Assembly: GCA_902805985.1 (NCBI GenBank)
Contig: CADCUW010000184.1
Span: 1-17,719 of the forward strand
From: an uncultured Rubrobacteraceae bacterium
GTDB lineage: Bacteria; Actinomycetota; Rubrobacteria; Rubrobacterales; Rubrobacteraceae
Direction: 5' to 3'
DNA: 17,719 nucleotides
A program made the position numbers and the translations under genes. The notes below the pieces were generated by a model. It searched no databases. It was given only the letters and a program-made list of their open reading frames with translations, and was not told where the DNA came from. Below are positions 13,240 through 17,719 of the stretch, in pieces (positions within the stretch are counted from its first letter, which is position 1; each line of letters starts with the position of its first letter).

Positions 13240-14448
13240 TCAAGCGCCGAAGCGATTGAGCTTCAGGGCGTGGCCCATGAGGTAGCCCATGATCTCCTCG
13301 GCCGGGAAGACGCCCAAGGTGCCGCCCGCGCACGGGCGTTCTCCGAAACGGTCCGCCGTCGGGAGGGTGTAGGGCGAGTTGACGAGGACGGGAACGCCGT
13401 GCCAGGAGTGGCTCTTCATCTTCGCCGGGGTGGCGTGGTCGCCGGTGACGGCCATGGCGCCGGGGCTGAGATCCAGGAGACCCGGTATCTGGGCGTCTAC
13501 CTCCTCGATGACCGAAGCCTTGCGGTCGAAGTCGCCGTCCTCGCCGGCAGCATCCGTCGGCTTGATGTGGATGAAGAAGAAGTCGTGGTCGTCCCAGCTG
13601 TTCTTCAGCGTCTCGAACTCGCCCGGGATACCCTCGCCCTCTTGAAGAAGCTCCATCCCCGCGAGGCGGGCGAGGCCCTTGTACATGGGGTAGCTGGCGA
13701 TGGCGGCGGCGTTCAGCTTGTAGGCCTCCTCAAAGGAGGGGAGGGCAGGGTGCATCCCGAAGCCGCGCAAAAGGACCGTGTTCGCCGGGTGCTGGTCGGA
13801 TAGGATCTCGTTCGCCTTCTCCACGAAGGAGTTCGCGAGGTCTGCGCTCTTGCGGGCCTCGGGGGAGCCGTCGTGGGGCTCGACGGGTAGGGGGACGAGG
13901 CCGACCCTTTGGGGGTCGGTGTCGGAGAGCTCGCCAGAGAACCCCTCGCCCCGGAAGACGACGACCGCCCGGTACTCCTTCTCGTGGACGATGGAGACCT
14001 CGGCGCCGTCGAGCTTCAGGTTCTCGTTGAGGAGCTTTACGAGCTCCTCGCCCTTCTCCGAGGGGATGCGGCCCGCGCGGCGGTCGGAGATCTTACCGGC
14101 TTCGTCCAGGGTGGCGAAGTTTATCCGCGCGGCGAGGTCGCTCTTCTGCAGGTCGATGCCGACCCCGAGGGCCGAGAGGACGCCGCGTCCGACCTGGAAG
14201 TGGAGAGGGTCGTAGCCGAAGAGTCCCAGGTGGCCCGGCCCGCTGCCGGGGCTCACCCCGGCGGCCACCGGACGGGAGAGGCCGAGGTCCGAGCGGGCGG
14301 CCAGCCGATCGAGGTTGGGGGTGTTCGCCGCCTCGAGCTCCGTCTGGCCGCCCGGCTCCATCGGGAGGCCGCCGAGCCCGTCCACGACGAGGAGCACGAT
14401 CTTCGACTCCGTCTCCACCGACAGCTCGCGCATGAGGTTCAGGTCCAA
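13240..14448 (-). CDS. apgM: 2,3-bisphosphoglycerate-independent phosphoglycerate mutase, archaeal type
   Basis: 402 residues. It interconverts 3- and 2-phosphoglycerate in glycolysis/gluconeogenesis. Alkaline phosphatase superfamily metal site: VVDGLGGLP near the N-terminus, the catalytic-Ser segment GVSPGSGPGHLGLFGYDP, HIKPTDAAGEDGD, TGDHATP and HSWHGVPV. The length of about 400 residues and TPNLDRLAARSDLGL match the archaeal ApgM branch rather than the ~510-residue bacterial GpmI. The TTG at 14448 follows AAAGGA by nine bases; an ATG six codons in lacks a ribosome binding site. It is first of a - strand run that continues with the glycosylase gene, and divergent from the MBL-fold gene. Confidence 0.95.
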   Translation of the reverse strand: MDLNLMRELSVETESKIVLLVVDGLGGLPMEPGGQTELEAANTPNLDRLAARSDLGLSRPVAAGVSPGSGPGHLGLFGYDPLHFQVGRGVLSALGVGIDLQKSDLAARINFATLDEAGKISDRRAGRIPSEKGEELVKLLNENLKLDGAEVSIVHEKEYRAVVVFRGEGFSGELSDTDPQRVGLVPLPVEPHDGSPEARKSADLANSFVEKANEILSDQHPANTVLLRGFGMHPALPSFEEAYKLNAAAIASYPMYKGLARLAGMELLQEGEGIPGEFETLKNSWDDHDFFFIHIKPTDAAGEDGDFDRKASVIEEVDAQIPGLLDLSPGAMAVTGDHATPAKMKSHSWHGVPVLVNSPYTLPTADRFGERPCAGGTLGVFPAEEIMGYLMGHALKLNRFGA

Positions 14449-14470
14449 AACGGGGCGTCCTTTCCTTCTC

Positions 14471-14510
14471 CTTCCGGAGCCGGAAGTCTAACAAAGCGCA
14501 TGGTTATAAT
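14471..14510 (+). promoter_or_regulatory. Promoter of the MBL-fold gene with overlapping palindrome
   Basis: A perfect consensus -10 TATAAT lies at 14505-14510, 31 bases before the ATG. No good -35 hexamer is present. The -35 zone instead coincides with the palindrome CTTCCG-GAGC-CGGAAG (14471-14486). A palindrome over a weak -35 between two divergent genes is a typical place for a regulator site; that function is inferred. Confidence 0.55.
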
Positions 14511-14541
14511 CTCCGGGCTGACGACGCCGGGAGGGGACGCA

Positions 14542-15444
14542 ATGAAGGTAGAGACGATAGACCTGAACTTTCTGGGGACGGAGAGGGTCATAGCCTCCTT
14601 CCTTCTTGTCGGCGAGGGATCGGCGGCGATCGTCGAGGCGGGGCCGACGACCTGCCTGGAACACCTCCAGAGCGGCCTGAAGGCAAACGGCGTCTCCCCC
14701 GAGGACGTAAACCGGGTCCTCCTGACGCACATCCACCTCGACCACGCGGGGGCTTCGGGTCATCTGGCCGAGCTCCTGCCCAACGCGACTTTCTACGTGC
14801 ACGAACTCGGGTACCCGCACCTGGCGGACCCCTCCAAGCTCGTCAAGAGCGCGACCAGGATCTACGGCGAGAGGATGGAGGAGCTCTGGGGTGAGACGCG
14901 CCCGGTGCCGGAGGAGAGGCTCGTGATCCTGGGCGATGGAGAAGAGGTCGAGGTTGCGGGCGGGCGTCTCGTCGCCCACGACACGCCGGGCCACGCCTAC
15001 CACCACCTGGCGTACCTGGAGCCCGACTCGGGCTCGCTCTTCGCGGGGGACGTGGCCGGCATCCGGCTGCCGGGGCAATCCTACGTCCGGCCGCCGACCC
15101 CTCCGCCCGAGATCGACGTCGAGGCCTGGGTGCGGAGCATCGAGAAGATCCGCAAGATCTCCCCCCGCACCCTCCATCCCACCCACTTTGGCGGCTACGA
15201 CGACGTGGAGCGGCACCTCTCCGAGCTGGAGCAACGCCTCCAGGACTGGCTCCTCTTCGTCGAGGGGCGGTCCAACGAGGGGGCTTCGCGCGAGGAGATA
15301 TCCGAGGAGCTCAGGATAAAGGGCGACGCCGAGATGCTCGCCGAGGGCGCCGCCCCCGAGGAGTCCGAACACTACGACCTCGCCGGCAACTACGAGATGC
15401 TGACCGCCGGGATCTTGCGTTACGTGGAGAGGCAACGCGGGTAG
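14542..15444 (+). CDS. MBL-fold metallo-hydrolase (glyoxalase II-like)
   Basis: 300 residues, ATG with GGGAGGGGA five bases upstream. Metallo-beta-lactamase fold with the full metal set: H63-I-H65-L-D67-H68, H151 in TPGHAYHH, D170 in FAGDVAG and H212 in LHPTHFGG. The N-terminal strands (FLLVGEGSAAIVEAGPTT) are typical of the single-domain hydrolase branch. A helical C-terminal tail of about 75 residues (HLSELEQRLQDWLLFVEG onward) probably contributes to the active-site lid or dimer contact. The substrate is unknown; thioester hydrolysis is possible but not shown. The frame is open far upstream of this start only because the opposite strand is coding. Confidence 0.9.
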   Translation: MKVETIDLNFLGTERVIASFLLVGEGSAAIVEAGPTTCLEHLQSGLKANGVSPEDVNRVLLTHIHLDHAGASGHLAELLPNATFYVHELGYPHLADPSKLVKSATRIYGERMEELWGETRPVPEERLVILGDGEEVEVAGGRLVAHDTPGHAYHHLAYLEPDSGSLFAGDVAGIRLPGQSYVRPPTPPPEIDVEAWVRSIEKIRKISPRTLHPTHFGGYDDVERHLSELEQRLQDWLLFVEGRSNEGASREEISEELRIKGDAEMLAEGAAPEESEHYDLAGNYEMLTAGILRYVERQRG

Positions 15445-15753
15445 CACGCTCAGGCTGGCTCCTCCCCTCGGTCGTCGCGCTTGCTCCGGCCAAGGCCTCC
15501 GCTCTCGGCACGCCGCCTGACGGCGGCTTTCAGCCGGTCGTCTGTGGACGTTACGCCTCCCGACTTTCGAGCCGTTGCGCGATGCGCGGCCCGGTCGGAC
15601 TCTGCGCGGTAGAAAGCTGAAAGCCGGAGGCCGTCAGACCGGAGGCGTGCTGACAAGCGTAGTCGAAGCGTGCTATCCGGGGTATCATGTGGCGGCAATC
15701 ACCTGGCCGGGGGGCGCAGGTTCGTCTGCGGTCGTTGCACTCAACAGGCCTGG
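15445..15753. other. 309-base intergenic region with a long imperfect inverted repeat
   Basis: No convincing gene. An 82-codon open frame on the - strand (15450-15698) is rich in repeated Leu/Arg/Ser words produced by the repeat itself and has no ribosome binding site. The region holds the inverted repeat 15508-15650, and TATCAT (15683-15688), a possible weak -10 for the RodZ-like gene. Confidence 0.5.
15508..15650. repeat. Long imperfect inverted repeat with GCTGAAAGCC arms
   Basis: Left arm: GCACGC (15508-15513) and CTGACGGC plus GGCTTTCAGC (15517-15534, units sharing bases). Right arm: GCTGAAAGCC (15616-15625), a 4-base bulge, GCCGTCAG (15630-15637), a 7-base bulge, then GCGTGC (15645-15650). 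About 24 base pairs in three blocks enclose 81 bases. Heptads GAAAGCT and GAAAGCC are visible in the right arm. Confidence 0.7.
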
Positions 15754-16842
15754 ATGGTAATGAGCGGCGAGAACAGAGAACCGCCGGTGGAACCGAAGAT
15801 AGGCCGGAGCCTGGAGATGGCCCGGCAGAGCAGGGGTCTCTCCCTCCGGCAGGTCGAGCAGGAGACCAGGATCCGGTCCCGCTACCTCCGCGACCTAGAA
15901 CGTGAAGAGTTCGACGTGCTGCCGGCCGTCTACGTCCTCGGCTCCCTCAAGACCTACGCGGACTTTCTCGGCCTGGACGGGGCGGCCCTCTCCCGGCAGC
16001 TCAAGGCCCGGCTGGTCCGGCCGGCCGAACCCGACGTCCCCGCCCAGCTCGCGACGCTCGGGGGAACCCCGGGCGAAGACGACGAGTACGAGGCCGCGCC
16101 GGCTTGGGCCGTCGGTTTCGACCAGTTGTTCCTCGGCATTGGTGTGATCCTGATCTCCATCCTCGCGGTGATGACCCTCGTCGCCGCCGTCGCCCAGGGC
16201 GACGAATCGCCCGTATCCCAGGTGCGCGAGCCCTCGACGCCCGAAGCAGCACCCTCCGAGATAGCCCTCACAGGAAACCTGCAAGACGGGGACGACGGCG
16301 TAGAGAACGACGGAGCCAGTGCGTCCGGCAACAAGCAAGACCGGTCAGAGGACGACGAACCTGAAGCGCCCAGGAGCGACGAGGAGAGCAAGGACGAAGG
16401 CGAGAAAGACGATCAGGACGCGTCGTCGCAGGCATCCTCCCCCTTCGGCGACGTGGAGTTCGTCCCAATGTCGCCGTCTTCTTCCAACACCGCCTCAGCT
16501 TCCACCGCCTCAGCTTCCACCGCCTCCACCCCCGCTTCGGTGAGCCCCGCTTCGGTGAGCCCCGCTTCGGTGGGCCCCGCTTCGGTGAGCCCCGCGCCAT
16601 CGAGCCCGGAGCCGGCGACCGACGCGCCAGCGGCCGCCGCGTCTACGAGCGCGCCGTCCGACGCCGGCGCTACCTCCGTCCTCGAGGTCGAAAGCCCCGG
16701 AACAGAATCAGGATCGGCCAGCGCCCCGCCGGCGTCTGCCGGACCCAACCCTCAAGGGGCAAGACCGGTCGAACCCGACAGGGCCACCCTCGCCGGTGGG
16801 ATCACCGAGCAGGTAATAGATACCGTGAGCCCCTTGCGGTGA
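15754..16842 (+). CDS. RodZ-like HTH-domain membrane protein with low-complexity tail
   Basis: 362 residues from the ATG at 15754 (weak CAGG upstream; an ATG two codons later is equally possible). Residues about 15-80 form the RodZ/HTH_25-type helix-turn-helix: IGRSLEMARQSRGLSLRQVE, then RSRYLRDLEREEFDVLP and VLGSLKTYADFLGLD. A short linker leads to one TM helix (about 124-147, FLGIGVILISILAVMTLVAA). The remaining ~215 residues are extracytoplasmic and low complexity: acidic (residues ~180-230), then Ser/Ala/Thr/Pro-rich with tandem TASAS and PASVS units. The usual folded C-terminal DUF4115 domain is not apparent. In rods, RodZ links MreB to the wall machinery. Here the HTH and TM support the family, while the tail suggests a wall-spanning stalk. 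Confidence 0.82.
   Translation: MVMSGENREPPVEPKIGRSLEMARQSRGLSLRQVEQETRIRSRYLRDLEREEFDVLPAVYVLGSLKTYADFLGLDGAALSRQLKARLVRPAEPDVPAQLATLGGTPGEDDEYEAAPAWAVGFDQLFLGIGVILISILAVMTLVAAVAQGDESPVSQVREPSTPEAAPSEIALTGNLQDGDDGVENDGASASGNKQDRSEDDEPEAPRSDEESKDEGEKDDQDASSQASSPFGDVEFVPMSPSSSNTASASTASASTASTPASVSPASVSPASVGPASVSPAPSSPEPATDAPAAAASTSAPSDAGATSVLEVESPGTESGSASAPPASAGPNPQGARPVEPDRATLAGGITEQVIDTVSPLR
16488..16589 (+). repeat. Two adjacent 15-bp minisatellites inside the RodZ-like gene
   Basis: CACCGCCTCAGCTTC occurs at 16488-16502 and 16503-16517, with a partial third copy to 16526. From 16530, CCCCGCTTCGGTGAG repeats four times (one copy with GGG). Both have 15-base units and so add whole five-residue blocks (TASAS, PASVS). 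Confidence 0.85.
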
Positions 16843-16867
16843 TCATCTCCCCCGCCGGGTGGTGGCG

Positions 16868-17181
16868 CTAGAGTTTGGTCTGTACCACCCGGTCGGGGTC
16901 CGAGGCAGGCGGCGGCTCCTCGGTGCCGCCTTCCGGGACCTTCGAGATCCCCACGTAGTCGTACTCGGCGAAGCCCCGGGGGAGAGCAACTTGTGGTAGG
17001 AGCTTCGATCGGCGTCCGTCGGCACGAAAATCTCCTCGCTCTCCACCTCGCCGCCGTGGCCCACCCACAGCTGGTACCCCTGGTCCTCCTGGAGATCAGA
17101 CAACCCGTCGAAGACGACCATGCCGACGTCTCCTTGGCGGGCCTCGTACGTGTGTGGCCCGCTCTCGGCAAGCGTAGACAC
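16868..17181 (-). pseudogene. Remnant of anti-sigma factor (RskA C-terminal domain), 5'-truncated and frameshifted
   Basis: Read on the - strand, one frame from 17181 gives GDVGMVVFDGLSDLQEDQGY, QLWVGHGG and EEIFVPTDADRSSYHKLL. A second frame continues with LPRGFAEYDYVGISKVPEGG and stops at 16868. Joined, they follow the RskA C-terminal pattern (YQLWV...G.F...Y..VGVT.EP.GG). The frame change falls at a run of five G on the + strand (16978-16982); one more base would restore a single frame. The N-terminal zinc-binding anti-sigma region and the TM helix of a full protein are missing. No sigma factor gene is nearby. Either a decaying gene or, for the frameshift alone, a homopolymer sequence error. 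Confidence 0.65.
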
Positions 17182-17250
17182 CTACCGCTCGTCACTATCC
17201 GGCGCTTTGCCGCGTGCCTTGCTCCAACATCGCCTCCGTAGACAACGAGT

Positions 17251-17585
17251 GTGGCCTACAGGAACTCCCGGCCGGAAGGCTTCGGGGGCGCCACAGAGCT
17301 CTACCACATCGACCCGGCCACCAACGATATATCCGAGCTAGACCCCCGCCCAACGACGGGACGCTCGTTACCGGGGGCATGCTCGGAAGGAACGTCAAGA
17401 GGTAGCCGCGGGTTCGATATCTTCACCCGCGGCTACCTCTCCCGCCGGCGACGAGGGCTACGCTTCCCTGCAGCCGATGATGAACTCGATGTTCTACAGG
17501 GTCAACCTCGGCTCCGGCAGGATCGCCCGGATCGGCAGGATCGGCGCCCAGGGTACGGACGTCGAAGGGCTGGCCACACCTATCG
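17251..17585 (+). pseudogene. Remnant of a DUF4394-like protein, 5'-truncated with several frameshifts
   Basis: Pieces in different frames together follow the C-terminal half of DUF4394-type secreted repeat proteins. They are VAYRNS...TELYHIDPATNDISELD (17251 to ~17342), PPNDGTLVTGGMLGRNVK (~17345-17400), RGFDIFTRG (~17407-17435) and GDEGYASLQPMMNSMFYRVN with IGRIGAQGTDVEGLA (17441 to ~17580). At least three frame changes are needed, one at a run of five C (17343-17347). The N-terminal half of the family is absent and no stop follows in the last frame. It cannot be expressed as a complete protein. Confidence 0.6.
17398..17440. repeat. Perfect 16-bp inverted repeat with 11-base loop inside the DUF4394-like remnant
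   Basis: AGAGGTAGCCGCGGGT (17398-17413) and ACCCGCGGCTACCTCT (17425-17440) are exact reverse complements around TCGATATCTTC. There is no T-run after either arm, so it does not look like a terminator. Confidence 0.85.
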
Positions 17586-17644
17586 GACAGCGAGTGCGGG
17601 ATAAGGATCCCACACCGCCACCGGCGGAGCGGGTCTCGAAAGGC

Positions 17645-17683
17645 GGGGCCGGGAGAGAACTCTCTCCCGGCCCCGTATGTTTT
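17645..17683. terminator. Strong terminator hairpin, probably bidirectional
   Basis: A 13-bp perfect stem GGGGCCGGGAGAG (17645-17657) / CTCTCCCGGCCCC (17662-17674) with loop AACT is followed on the + strand by GTATGTTTT. On the - strand it lies eight bases after the stop of the gene that leaves the window and is followed by GCCTTT. It most likely ends that - strand gene. Confidence 0.8.
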
Positions 17684-17719
17684 CAGCTGTTCTTGACGGC
17701 CTCGACGACTTCCTGGAGG
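17683..17719 (-). CDS. C-terminal end of a - strand gene (partial)
   Basis: Only the last 11 residues are in view: L-Q-E-V-V-E-A-V-K-N-S then TGA (17685-17683), an amphipathic helical end. It is supported mainly by the strong terminator eight bases after the stop. Too short to identify. Confidence 0.5.
   Translation of the reverse strand, partial: LQEVVEAVKNS

Noticed and set aside
13909..14541. Long 5' extension of the MBL-fold reading frame
   Set aside because: It runs antisense through apgM. The ATG at 14542 has a strong ribosome binding site and begins the conserved fold.
15450..15698. 82-codon - strand open frame (Leu/Arg/Ser repeats)
   Set aside because: Produced by the inverted repeat, with no ribosome binding site and no domain.
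16413..16748. Antisense open frame with apparent AGLTE repeats resembling a pentapeptide protein
   Set aside because: A mirror of the 15-bp minisatellites in the RodZ-like gene. It lacks the A(D/N)LXX pattern of real pentapeptide repeats.

Overview
The window reads as chromosomal DNA of a high-GC, deep-branching actinobacterium, most likely Rubrobacter or a close relative. The grounds are the very high GC content, frequent GTG and TTG starts, an archaeal-type phosphoglycerate mutase, a family 5 uracil-DNA glycosylase, and a menaquinol-type Rieske/cytochrome b locus. This is a recognition-based placement; no database search was possible.

Left part (1-6826). After the end of an ABC-2 type permease (to 856) and a 289-base gap comes a tightly packed + strand operon (1146-6759). 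Its order is: a two-TM stress-type membrane protein, a CydA-like protein, a Rieske protein, a b6-type cytochrome b, a subunit IV-like protein, a second CydA-like protein, and a 50-residue single-TM protein that overlaps the previous stop by ATGA. A hairpin-plus-T-tract terminator follows at 6793-6826. This is the most interesting locus: a split Rieske/cytochrome b complex with no c-type cytochrome gene, flanked by two divergent cytochrome bd superfamily paralogs and with no cydB. The two paralogs have lost different heme ligands. The layout suggests a composite menaquinol-oxidising complex or supercomplex.

Middle part (6900-11906). An SDR oxidoreductase (-) and a LON-domain protein (+) are divergently transcribed. 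An MscS-type channel (-), a doubtful small membrane ORF (+), D-Ala-D-Ala ligase (-) and an HD-domain hydrolase (-) follow. Both convergent junctions here (6757-6930 and 8417-8585) carry inverted copies of a heptad repeat (core GAGGTTCTAGG) that begin at or next to the stop codons of the flanking genes.

Right part (11983-17719). A lipoprotein, uracil-DNA glycosylase and ApgM lie on the - strand, with an MBL-fold hydrolase diverging from ApgM. A 309-base gap holds a long inverted repeat. After it comes a RodZ-like HTH membrane protein with a minisatellite-coded Ser/Ala/Pro tail. The last 900 bases look degraded: a 5'-truncated, frameshifted anti-sigma (RskA-type) remnant and a multiply frameshifted DUF4394-like remnant face each other across about 70 bases. 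A 13-bp terminator stem then precedes the tail of a further - strand gene that leaves the window.
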